From NCBI RefSeq assembly GCF_018691265.1, contig NW_024881329.1, forward strand, positions 3,100,001-3,164,000: a stretch of DNA of 64,000 bases, in the 5' to 3' direction. The position numbers were made by a program, and so were the translations under genes. Shown here piece by piece: positions 1 through 10,800 of the stretch. The DNA is from Tyto alba (lineage: Eukaryota; Chordata; Aves; Strigiformes; Tytonidae). A model generated the notes under the pieces. It did no database searches. It was not told where the DNA came from and worked only from the letters and a program-made list of their open reading frames with translations. Numbering within the stretch: position 1 is the first letter of the stretch; every line of letters starts with the position of its first letter.

Positions 1-1019
1 AGCCTGATGTAGTTTGAGGATAAATAACAAGCACCATACTTTCACCAGCAAACAGTTCAGCTGCAGACAAAAGGCAACACACACACACAAGTGATCTTTA
101 ACACACCACATCTAGCAACCGCGACGAAATAGTTTCTTTTGTATTCTAGGCACATCCCATTAGAAAACGGGGCAACCTAGCTGGTAAATTCAGGAACCAG
201 ACCAAACTGCTGTAAAGAAGAAACCAACAACAGCAAGTTATCACTGCAGTAGTGGTTTTGCTGAAGCATCAAGCTGCTGCTCGTGCAATTCTGAAGCATG
301 ATTATTCACAGTTCACCTGAGTGCAGGTCACCAGCACAAGTCATGCAAGAAGTAACCGAGTTTATCTTGCTTGGGATACTAGTAGCATATCGGGTCACTC
401 CCACCGGCTGCAGTGAGGTTTTCAGACCTAAAACCAGCAGCAAAGAGCTTTCTGCCGTCTGTCTCTCTGTAATTAGCACTATTAATCCCAGGCTATCCAA
501 GCCCCCTGGCGCAGCTCTGGTTTGGCTTTAATCTCTGCCGAGGTCTCTTCTCCCTGCCCACGGAAAGCCATTTAAACCTTGGCAAGCCTTTCGGTTGAAA
601 GTGATGTTCCGCTGCAGAGGGATTAGCCCCACGCTGTACCGGTGGGAAGCAGGGGGACCTGCAACGCCCTGCCTTCCCCCCCACACACACACACACCCGC
701 GAAAAAGGGAACGAAAAGTTGCACGTTTCGGAGCGGGAGGAGGCCAGGGCTCCTCCTCAACCCCCCCCCCAACCCACCCCCCCCCGGCTGCAGCGGGGGG
801 AGCTCGCCCCTGGGCTCCGCAAGCCGCAGGACGGGCACACACCGCTGTCACCTCCCCACTCCGCCATTCGCGCACCCCCCCCCCGCCCCAGCCCCGCGGG
901 CGCCCCTCGCTCCCCACCGCCGCCGCTCCGGGAGCGGGAGAAGAGGAAGAGGAAGAAGAAGAAGAAGGAGGAGGAGGAGGAGGAGAGAGGAAGGGGGGGG
1001 GGACGGACACACCACTCAC
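1..1019 (-). other. MOB2: MOB2 intron 1 (5' part only)
   Basis: On the minus strand this follows the GT donor at 1,019/1,018 of the first MOB2 coding exon, so it should be the beginning of a MOB2 intron whose acceptor lies outside the window. It holds a CA dinucleotide run near 76-88, a second one near 683-696 and a purine-only stretch at about 935-1,000. Positions 640-1,019 belong to the CpG-rich promoter block. I see no further exon in 1-640. Confidence 0.75.
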
Positions 1020-1036
1020 CCCATAAGCCAGTCCAT
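1020..1036 (-). CDS. MOB2: MOB2 first coding exon (partial gene, 5' end)
   Basis: Reading the minus strand from 1,036, the frame is ATG GAC TGG CTT ATG GG followed by a strong splice donor, GTGAGT. This gives MDWLM plus two bases of a Gly codon (phase 2). I recognise MDWLMG as the start of vertebrate MOB2, a small MOB-family protein that binds the NDR1/2 (STK38/STK38L) kinases and competes with MOB1 for them. The start context GGCGCCATGG has G at -3 and +4, a strong Kozak match. The exon sits in a CpG island and on the same strand as DUSP8, as I recall for the human locus. Only 17 coding nucleotides are in the window, and the MOB/phocein domain exons must lie beyond position 1. The recognition rests on a short peptide plus donor, island and synteny. 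Confidence 0.8.
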
Positions 1037-1110
1037 GGCGCCGGGAAGCTGCCGCCGCTGCCCGCCGGCCGCGGGCCCCCCCGCCGCTGGCTCGGCCGCT
1101 GCCCGCTCCG

Positions 1111-1138
1111 GCGGGGCGGGGCGGGGCGGGGCGGGGCC
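1111..1138 (+). promoter_or_regulatory. GC-box array (SP/KLF sites) in MOB2 promoter
   Basis: GGGGCGGGGC-type repeats are tandemly arranged with a 5-bp period (GGGGC), giving about four overlapping SP1/KLF consensus sites roughly 75-100 bp upstream of the MOB2 ATG. Confidence 0.7.
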
Positions 1139-1170
1139 GCCTCAGCCCGGCCCTGGCGCACCGGCGGCGG

Positions 1171-1178
1171 CCGGAAGT
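1171..1178 (+). promoter_or_regulatory. ETS/GABPA-type site
   Basis: CCGGAAGT is the high-affinity ETS/GABPA core common in CpG-island promoters. A second, weaker CCGGAAGA lies at 1,205-1,212, 34 bp away, the kind of pairing used by dimeric GABP. Binding itself is inferred. Confidence 0.55.
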
Positions 1179-1258
1179 AAACACGGGCCGCGGGCGGACG
1201 CCAACCCGGAAGAGGGACCGCCGCCCGCCGCCGCGGGGCCCGCCCCCCGCCCCCGGGG

Positions 1259-1278
1259 CACGCTGGGAAATGTAGTTC
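1259..1278 (-). promoter_or_regulatory. ZNF143/THAP11 (SBS-type) promoter element
   Basis: On the minus strand the sequence reads GAACTACATTTCCCAGCGTG. It contains the ACTACA plus TTCCCAG arrangement typical of the ZNF143/THAP11/HCFC1 motif found near many CpG-island transcription starts. It lies about 225 bp upstream of the MOB2 ATG, a typical distance. Confidence 0.65.
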
Positions 1279-4200
1279 GAGAGCGGGGCGCTCCCCACCC
1301 GGGGTCGGGCCTGGGCGTGGGGGGCAGCCTGGCTGCCACGCTCGCCCCAACCGCCTCTTCGGCTCAAAATCCATCCTCAGTTCCTCTGCTTGCAAAAATA
1401 ACCAACCAACTAAAAGCAGGGGGACCTGCATGCACACAGACAGCCTTCATCACAGCTCCTTGAGATATAAACGATCCTAGCTGCTTTAAAAGAGGAGAAG
1501 TCCTCTCCACGCGAATCGCTGAGGCGCAGCATTACCACAGGCTGCGTGGCAGCCATGGCCTCTTCACTGATTTCCTCTGATCAGCGGGACCTGCTTCGGT
1601 CAAGACGTTTACAGGGGCAGATCAGCTGGGGGTGATGGCATGCTTTGGGCACGTGTTAATCAAAAACTCTTCCTGTATGGGAGAGTGAAGGTTGTTTCGT
1701 TGAACTGCCTGCAGTCACCAGCCTTCTGATGGAAGGACGGTCGGTCAGGGGCTGTTTGAGCCATCCTCCTCCTTCAGGGCGGATGACTTGCTCTCCAGCC
1801 ATCACACTGACTCAGACCACGGTTCCAACAGAGCAGCGCTATCCCCGGGGCCAGTGATGCGTTGCAAGGGGGTGCCACAGGGGTGATTTAATAAGAAAGT
1901 GTCTTGGTTGTGCTTGCTTTGTATCCTTCTGCCTTCAGGAAAGGTGGTATTAAAAACCATTTTTGGAACTGACCTTCCCTCTGAAATCTGCTGGCAATCC
2001 CGTCGCACAACATGTAACTGCTTTATTTTACCCTTCTCCTGTAACAAAACTTTACCCTGAGAATTATTTGGGTATCCAGCAGCATAATATAAGAAGTGGA
2101 AGACCAGTATGTTGTCTGTGTCCAAACAGTGTATTTTTCTTTAACACCTTCATTTTATCTTTTAATTGCTTACAGTTTTAGTTATTGCATAGCTTTTGCA
2201 TTTAGAAAATGTAGCAGAGGCTAGGAAAGAGGTCTCTTGCAGCAAAACCCCGTATACTTTACTGAGTGGCTGGGATGAGGATATTTTACGATGTTTAAAA
2301 TACCAGATCAAACCATCTGCAGAAAATAATTATCCTTTATGCAGACACTTGATCCAGTCATTATCTGCAAACATTTGAGAACAGATGTCCCTCATTTGAA
2401 TTATGTTTTCTTGTTGCCCTTTGTTAGGAGTTTTTTTGGCAGGGCATTTGAGGATGAGCTTCATCCAATTTTACTGTGGGATGCATTGTACCAGGAGTAG
2501 AATGTTTAGTCATATGACACACGTTTTAAAGCAGAGATGACTTCTGATACAATGAGTTTGTCATGTCAGATTAGCTGTTTTTCTCCTGATTGTATCAAGG
2601 AAAATATAAGGCAACTGGCACTAGGAGAATTACTGGTGCAGAAGAAACTCAGCCAACAAACATCTATTTCATTAATCTTTTGTATCATACCTTCCAATGG
2701 CACAAGGCATTCATCTATATCTCACCTAAGGTGATTTTTTTTTTTTTCCTTTTTCAAATTGACGTTACATCTACTGGTTTTTCCACTGGAAACCCCAGAA
2801 ATCTGTCGGCAGAACAAGCATTTCACATTTATCCAGGTTGAGTCGGGTCCCTCTGTGAGCAGTTCTGAAGAGAAAAGGATGTGCCAATCCAAGAGCTGTC
2901 TCCACTGGTTGTCCTGCAACCCCCCTTCTGTTTCTAAACCCTCCAAAAAATGCACTTCGGTTGGCTATTTGTTTGACAATAGCAAGCCTGGCAGGCGGTG
3001 GGACACTTTTGTGCTAAACCCTATGCACATGCATAAAGAAAGGGTTGCTCCTTGTTCAGGGCAACAGGCTTGTGGGCCCCTGGAGGATGTGAATATATGG
3101 TGCTTAACAAGAGACAGTTCTTGGCATACAGATGTGGTAGGAAGCGCAGAGGATCGGGGAAGTTTGCAATGCTCGACGTTAGAGGGTTTTGCACCAACTC
3201 TTCCCTGGGTTTCTGTCCCGTAGCTTGCTTGTGTCTAACAGGATTTAAAATGCAAGATTATTGCCAAACAGTCTGGGCAGAAAGGCTGCGGTGTGCCCGG
3301 TCGGTTTGCAGGGTCTGGACTGCAAGGCTTTTGGCCTGTGGCACATGGCAAGGAATACTGTGCTCTCTCGCTCCTCTCCTGCTTGTTCTGACACCCAAAT
3401 CCCCTGAGGCCTAAGAGGACCCCAAAAAAGTGCATGCCCTGCTCCTCCTGTCCTCCAGGCACAGGGTGGCTTTGTTCCCAGGCGTTCCTCAGCAGCACCA
3501 GAGCTTTTTGAGAACCGATGGGAGGCTGGGGGTGGGGGTCCCATGCAGACCAGACCACTGGACCTGGGGCAGACATACCTCTCACATGAGGATTTGGCAG
3601 CCATGTAAAGCTCTGCAGAGCTCAGTATAGAAGCGGAGGTACGAGATGTCATGGACCTGAGGGCTGTCCCAGTCTATCAGCTCTGCAGGGTCCCATAACT
3701 GCTGAAGAGAGACACTGCAGTCCCGAGACTGGCTCAGCACTGGCTGAGAGCTGCCTTGCAATAGCAAGCCTGAAGGTTTCTTTCCTTATTTTTCTCTCCC
3801 ACAGTTCTCATGATGAGATTTGTGCAAAACAGGATGTTTGATAGCAGCGCAGACAACGTCTGTGGTACCTAGGTGATATTCTTATTGGCTTTTCAGTCGG
3901 CTTGCTTTGCCTGTTTGGTAGTAAAGCAGTGCAGCAGAGGACAAGAGGCTATGAGGAAGTAATCCAGGCACAGGTCTCTCTGCAACTCTGTCCCTTTACT
4001 GCCTCTGATTTTATTGTCATTACCTCCTGCAGCAGGAAAAGTGCAACGCACAGGTGGGCAAACATCACTTTTCATGGCTGAGCACTAAGGAGTGGGAGTG
4101 GACTTTGCTCCCTTAGTGGTTTATTGCATCAGAAACACCCGTCCCTCCTGCACCACCTCATATTTGTGTGGGGCCGAGCAACCTGGGACCTCATACCTTG

Positions 4201-4775
4201 ACGACAGCTTTTCATGTTCCCTCTTCTCTCTCTAAGTGGTTCTGGTAGTGCTGAAGGAATGGGTGAAGGAGGAGAGAAAGCATTGCTTAGGGCTGTATGA
4301 GTTTCCCTGCTCTTGATTTGAGGCAACATCATTCCCATGGAGCTCATCTTACCCTGGGCAGCTGAGAAGCCTCAGCAGGCAGAGAGATGTGAACCCGTTT
4401 GCCTGTCTGAGGTATTTGCAGTGGGCGGGGGGGGAAGCAGAGCAGGTGGCGGCTGCCCTGTCACAGAGGGGGTGTAGCATTTTTCAGCAAGCTGCAAATC
4501 TGCTGCTCAGATCTGGGCCTTCAGCAACAGGAGGAGATACACCCTCCCTGGGAGGATGTGGCAGACTGATGGGCTCGGGATCAAAATGGTGTGTTTGTGA
4601 AGCTCTGAATGTGGCACTGGCTCTTTAAGTCAAAAACATCCACATACTCCTTCCCTGAGACAAAACGTCTTTGTCCCTGTGCATGAAACATATTACAGTT
4701 CAAATTCCTGCAGAGCCATTAGAAAAAGCAAAGAGCGTGAATCTGACAGCGTGGGCCTGCCTGCAACTCCGAATG

Positions 4776-4851
4776 TGATTATTAATCATGCTGGATATTA
4801 ATAACAGCATCTCTTCTTGGTTGGAACATTTGATTTTTTTATAAATAAACA
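4776..4851. promoter_or_regulatory. Candidate enhancer: homeodomain palindrome, MEF2 and forkhead motifs
   Basis: In an AT-rich island within GC-richer DNA there is TGATTA-T-TAATCA (4,776-4,788), a perfect inverted repeat of a homeodomain-type half-site. It is followed by TTATAAATAA (4,839-4,848), which fits the MEF2 consensus YTAWWWWTAR, and overlapping ATAAACA (4,845-4,851), a forkhead core. The clustering suggests a conserved non-coding element. Activity and target gene are inferred. Confidence 0.35.
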
Positions 4852-7800
4852 CTGAGTGGTTATAAATATTGATCGCTACCAGTAATAGTAAGATGTTTTA
4901 GATAATAGTCTTGCAACAAGACAATCAATCCTGCTGAGGACCAAATTGGAAAAAAAAAAATGGCATTTTGGGTCCTGAACTAGCTGGGAAATATGGCTTT
5001 TATTCAGATGTCTGAGAGAGGGCTGAAGCTTCAGGGAGGAGGTCTGAAAAATCTGTCCTTGGGGGTCTGCATTTCCAGGGATGCTGAACAAAGTTCAGTC
5101 TCTCTCTCCCAGTCACAGAATAGAAGTATTAGACATTCTCTCTTTTAAACAACTTCTGAGTGGATGTTAAAGCACAAGACTGGTGGGGACTGGGTTGTAT
5201 TTTTTCCCCCACTAATTAGGTATTGCTGATCAATGCCTGCCTCACGCCTCAGCTTCCACATCTGGAAAATGAAAGAAACACTTGGCTTTGCATCACAAGT
5301 CTTGTGAGAGACAATGTGTAAATGCTTAGAAACCTTCATCGCTTAGGAGTGCTCAATATTAGGTGGGTTTCTCTGTTCTTCCAAGCAGGGAATACAAAAA
5401 TTATGTGAAAGTGAATTGAATAGTAACCAAGAGAGTTATAGCTTCAGCTGGGAAGCTAAGGAAACGCCGATGGCCACCCAAGGGGTCAGCATGCCTGGGC
5501 TGACCTGCACGTGTCGGAGAGCTCTGTAAGCCAGGTGAGGGTGGGTTTCCTTCTGCTTGGAAAGGGGAAGCAGGAGACACACACCAGCTCCGTTGCAGTT
5601 GGTGCTGCTTTTCCTTACTGATGAGATCTTCCCTAAGTTATCTTAACCTACTGGCAGCGTCAGGGTACAGAAGAGGGCACAGGGTGAGAAACGGGGTGTG
5701 CATTTTTAAGTTTGGAGAGGGATGCCCACTGGTTTTGTTGCAGGCTACCTGCAAGCAAAAGGTGTTGCACACACGTAACTGGAAGCCAGGGCTTGCCCAT
5801 CCCCACTGGTTTTGCAGGAAGATGGAGACAGTGCCGGAAATTGTTTGCATTATTTTCCTAATGCTGCATCTCTCTCCCAGATGGCAAAACTCCCCCTAGG
5901 CCTCCACCTAGAAAAAAAAAGCCGGCAGCAAAGAGCCCGTAAGTCTGGTTTTCAGAGTCCTGGATGCTTTTAACCAGTCCTTGACATTATTTGCAAAGGC
6001 AAAGAACAACTTTCTGGCATGTCTTTCCCTCTGGTCCAACTACAGGTAAAGCAGTTCACCACATAACCTCTGAAGTGACCTCAGAGCCCACGTTGCATCT
6101 CCTGCAGAGCAAGGAGATGGGCAGCCCATCAGCATGTGCCCGGGGTGCTTCTCATGCAGGGCAGAGTTTGCCCCCCCGCAGCCTTATGCCCAAACGGGAG
6201 CAGCCCTGGATTTGCAAGCCACGGGATGACGGCGGGACTCGCGCGCCAGGGTTTGTTCTGTGGGTCCTGGGCGCCCGGCTCAGAGCAACGCCGGCACGCG
6301 TAACGTGGGTGAGAGCAAGCGGTGGGCTGGATCCAGCCAGCCCCTCTGCACCAACGCTCCTGCTGAGGTCGGGGAGCAGGACCGGGGCTCAGCACCCCGC
6401 AGGCACCATCCAGCCCAGCACAGGGTTGATGCCTGCGGTACAAATGAGGCCTCCGATGGCTGCATGAAAGTGTTCCCAGCCCCCACTGATTACAAAGAGT
6501 GCCTGGCAGAACAGGAGTCTGTTTGTCTGCTGCGCTCTGCACAAACAGTCGCTTCTGTAAATACATCTCACACGAGCAATCAGCCCTGACAATAAAGAGG
6601 TCCCATCTCTGCTGAGCGGTTCGGGGAAGCTGCTCTTCACCGGGCACAGATGAGAGCTCAAACAGCTAGCTCTCCCCTGCCTACTGCCTTTCCAGGGAAA
6701 GCACAAGTCTGGGTCTACAAAGCATCCCCTCCGCTCTGCTCCAGCCCTCTCGGGTGGGACTCAGCTCCTTGGCGCGACACGCGTGACGTGACCGCTCTCA
6801 AAACAGCCCCCGGATGATAACTGAGCACCGAACAGCATGGGGCTGCACAGGGAAGGGGCACACATTGCTCTCCAGCTCCTGTGACACCCTGGGGGCAGGG
6901 AGAAGTTATTTTAAGGACACAGGAAATACTATGCTGTGAAATTTAAGCTGGCTCCCACCATGCTTGGAAACCACCCAGCCCAGCTCAGCAGCCATTCTTA
7001 TCACTGACTAAATGCAGTTGTAATTATTTCTCCTCTCCCTCCTTCCTCACATTGCTAGCATTTTTCTCGTCTTTCACCTTACACAATTAAAACTGAAAAC
7101 CAAGCCAGGAAAAGCACTAACCAGTTATTATTCACACATATTTGCAATGCCAGGTAGAGGCCTCAGATGGACAGCAGGGCTGCCTGTGCCAGGCTCTGGT
7201 CCTTGCAAAAAACCACAAAGAGAATTATTAACACCAAAGCCCTGGAAGTCCTGGCCCCACATCTGGAGGGGAGATGTCAAATGTGATGAGAACATCGCTA
7301 GCAGCATGCCTTGATGCATAAGCCTGTTCTCCTTACAGTGCACTCTGCTAAAAAGAGAAGGGGAAGATGCAGGGAGAGGTGGAGGGGAGAGAATCACCCC
7401 CAAGCACCAGGCAGCCTGCTGCCTGCCATCTAGGACTGTCCGACGAGGGCAAGTCCTGTGTCCCACATTGCTGTTGTGGAGAGAAAGGGAGCTTTCGCTA
7501 ATACTGTTGCTCTCATTTCTGGCCCTGCTGCGTGAGAAGTTCATCTCCTCTAAATCTTTCCAGCAGTGAACAGACCTTTTTTTGGGGGGTGGAAATTGAA
7601 GCTGAAGTGCTCCTATACTGCTATCGCTTGCTCCCACACTGATATCACTGGAGTCCAGCTGCAAGAAAATAGCTAGTTTTGCATGGACTTGTGCAAAAAA
7701 AAAAAAACAGAAAAAGCAGTGACACAGATGCTTGTTAAGATATCTGGGAACAGCAGAAACCCCACAATTGCCTTACTTGGCCAACACCTATGCTAGAAGA

Positions 7801-10800
7801 GAATCTCTTTATTTCGCCATATTTGGAACTGGACAATAAAGCTCAATTCCCTGCCTGGGCGATGGAGTAAGACTCCAGTGTGGTCCCTGGTGCCAGGCTG
7901 CTGTCCTTGGGCCTTCCCCTCCCAAGAAGACTCAATGGCACCATCTGATGGCCATGAGAAAAGCAAGAGGTTAAAGCTGCTCCTGGACGCGGAGCTGCGG
8001 GAGGAAAGTTGATGTGGAAGCTGTTCCCAGCCAGTAACATGGTTTCTAGCTAGGCGCAAGTGGGTTAGTGGCTTTTCGGGAGGGAAAGGGAGGCTTCGGG
8101 AGGGATTTGGGAGTGTTGAGAGGTGGGGTGGTTTGGCCAGCATGGTGGGAACGCTACCCCCTTCCTCACTTGGCTCCTCCAGCACTGGCTTCTCTCCAGG
8201 AGAAGCAGCAGCACCGCTGGAGTAGGTACGTGGAAAACGGGGGGTGAGTGACAGCCAACTTGCAGGGCACAACCAGCAAAAAATGTAGTGTGCTGCTGAG
8301 GCTCCCCCAAACCAGCTCAGAGCAGAGTGCACAGTGCCAGGATCGGTGAGCTGGTAGAAACAAAACAAAAAAAACCCCAACAAACCATGACGAAGCAGCT
8401 GGGAGAAGGGAAGGCGGAGTTCTCGCTGGAGCTGCCGGAGAGGATTTGGGGTGCATGGGTGGCCACGTGAGGCTCCGTTGATGCACGTGGTTCAGACCAA
8501 TGGGGATTTGTTTAATAAGTGGCATTTCATTGATTTTTCTATGTATAGGAAGTGTTGGTTTCTCCAGCAAATGCTGTAAATGAAGGTCAGGTTTATTCCA
8601 TGTCTACTCTGCAGTGTTAGCAATGGGAGGTGACCTGTCCTCTCTCCTCTGACTCTGACTCCGAACGCAAGGGCAGTAAGTGCAAGGAGTCAGCAAAATT
8701 CTGGGCCCTGCGCACGGTAACGTGCTACTACACGAAATCTGGAAGGGTAGGGTGAGGGGTAAGAAAGATTTGCCCAGAGCAATTTCCTTAGATTTGTGGG
8801 GATGCCATGGCTGAGTTATCACTTAAACCACATGCCCCTGTTTGTTACCATAGGACCATCACCCATGTATATGGAACTGACTGAAACAACTCCTTGGAGT
8901 TTATCCTTATAGGTGTGTGGAAATGCACCCATTGGTCCTTTCATGACATCAAGCCTCGGTTCCAAGGTGTGTATCCCACCTGCAAACAGGGGCTGCATGA
9001 GCAGTTACTAAAGGAAGAGATGAAAACCCCTGTGCTGGTCACACCAGGGCTCTGGCTGAGTGTGGAGGTTTCCTCAGGGCATCCACAGGCTCCAAGGCTC
9101 TGTTGTCCACAAACCCATCCAAAAATGAGAGGCTTCTCCCACCTAGCCCCAAACTGTCTCCAGGGAAAAACACATCCACTGCAAAATCCCCCTCTCTGGA
9201 GGGAGCTTTGTGAAGGCGGCTGTAGCAAGACGTGAGTTTTCCTCCCTCTTCCCATGGTCACTCCTTCCTGTGGCCTCAGCTTGCCTGGGCAGGGCACCGG
9301 GTGGTTTTTTGTCTGCCTGTTTCTTAATCTGGCCTGTGTCAAAGGCAAGGCTGCTTCCTGGGTGGAGCTGATAGATGCAAGGGAGGGCTTGATCTCAGTC
9401 TGCTTCTGGCAGCCAGCATTAGCACTAATGTTTGTGATGGCTCATTAGTCATTTATGAAGTGCACCCAGGCACCTGAAAGTCTTCCTGGGAGATGTGGGG
9501 GGAGTGACGGAACCCATTTTATAAGGGGCTGGGCAGCAATTTGGTAGCTTCATACCTCGGAAAGGAGCCCAGAGCAGATGACGTGGTTTCTGCCTGTAGC
9601 TCCACCAGTCCTTTTTGATGCCCCAGCTGCCCAGCTTGGTTCCTCACCCTGCCACCTGGTCGCCTGGACAAGGTGGACCTGAACGGATGGGAGAAGCAGC
9701 CTGACAGTTCAGGATTGTCCTTCAGGGGAAGCAGGATGCTGTTGAGTTGATGATTACCATAACTGAGCACTCCCCGGCAGACTAACAGGCTTGTCTACTT
9801 GTGCTGCTGGGGTGAGTTTGCACAGAGATGCAGTTGCCTGTTTACTAGTTGACACAAGTCATGCCCACAGCTTTGAAAGCGTGGGAGAGGGAGGAGAGGA
9901 CACTGGGACGCTGCTGTGGGCACAGCCCCTTCAGAAAGTCCATTCCACGGATGAGCAGAGACCACGTAGGGCAGGTTGCCATGCAAGGCACCAGGCTTTC
10001 CCTCCCTTAACCTGCCACCTTAACCTGGGGGAAAATATCCTCCCCATCCTCCACTGAGGAAGACAAAGAAGGCGAATAAAGCAAACCGTCAGCCACAGCA
10101 AACAGGCGGTGCTGGCTGGGCTAAATCCTGTCCTTCTCACCACAGTCCTGGTTGCTTTTCCCTTAACTCCCAGCTCCAGGGTCCCTCAGAAAAACATTCC
10201 TGGAGACTGCAGGGAAGAGACAAGGAGAGGAGAGGCAAAGAGATTTCCTGAAACCAAAGGCCCAAGGGGGACGAGTAAGAGGCGTGGATCGATAGCTGCA
10301 CTTCCGAGAGCCTCCAGACTCCCTGGATCAGTGATAATAGAGGGGTGAGCTCATTGCTAATAGCTTTGATGGGTGCGAGAGCCAAGGGCAGCCTGTCCGC
10401 GTCAGAGAAAGGCTTGATACCATCTCTGTGGCTCTGTCGGCAGCACTGCCTGGTGCAGAAGGCAGCAGGAGGATCCTTTTTCATTACTGCTCTGGGCATA
10501 GACTGTTTTTTTTGGTGAGGAGGGGCATAAAGGCTTGGTCTTTGGCTGGGTGATATCAAACGCGCAGTGGAACTAGCAAAACCGCAGAGGTTGTCTGAGC
10601 TAGATGACTCCCTGCAGTGATTTGGGTTATCTTACCGGCTGTGTCCCCTTTAATCCACTCTGATATAAAAATACCCCAAAGAAGGATGATTTCCCTGTCC
10701 AAGGAGGTTATTCCTCTTCCTAAGAGATCTCCATACTCCTGCTGCTGCTCTCCTTGATCACCTGGCCTTGGAGGGGTGCAAAGAACATGCTCTTGGGACT

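Larger units (their letters stand above)
640..1345 (-). promoter_or_regulatory. MOB2: CpG-island promoter of MOB2
   Basis: A dense CpG block surrounds the MOB2 start codon. It contains four overlapping GC boxes (1,111-1,138), ETS-type CCGGAA cores (1,171 and 1,205) and a ZNF143/THAP11-type element (1,259-1,278). All of these lie 75-245 bp upstream of the ATG on the minus strand, where a TATA-less housekeeping promoter would be expected. No TATA box is seen. The transcription start cannot be fixed from sequence but should lie between about 1,050 and 1,250. The long open frames read across this block on both strands are products of GC-rich sequence, not genes. Confidence 0.75.

Noticed and set aside
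528..1367. A 279-codon open frame on the minus strand over the MOB2 promoter
   Set aside because: It is Arg/Pro/Gly-rich and low complexity, reads through GC boxes and homopurine tracts, and uses a different frame from the MOB2 start. It is a product of GC-rich sequence.
2750..2860. Possible second old CR1 segment
   Set aside because: A CATTTATCCAGGTTGA-type phrase vaguely resembles CR1, but the flanks do not continue the match.
10575..10640. Possible CR1 fragment (GAGCTAGATGACTCC-type sequence)
   Set aside because: Only a short stretch resembles the CR1 3' region, with no neighbouring matches. This is too little to call.
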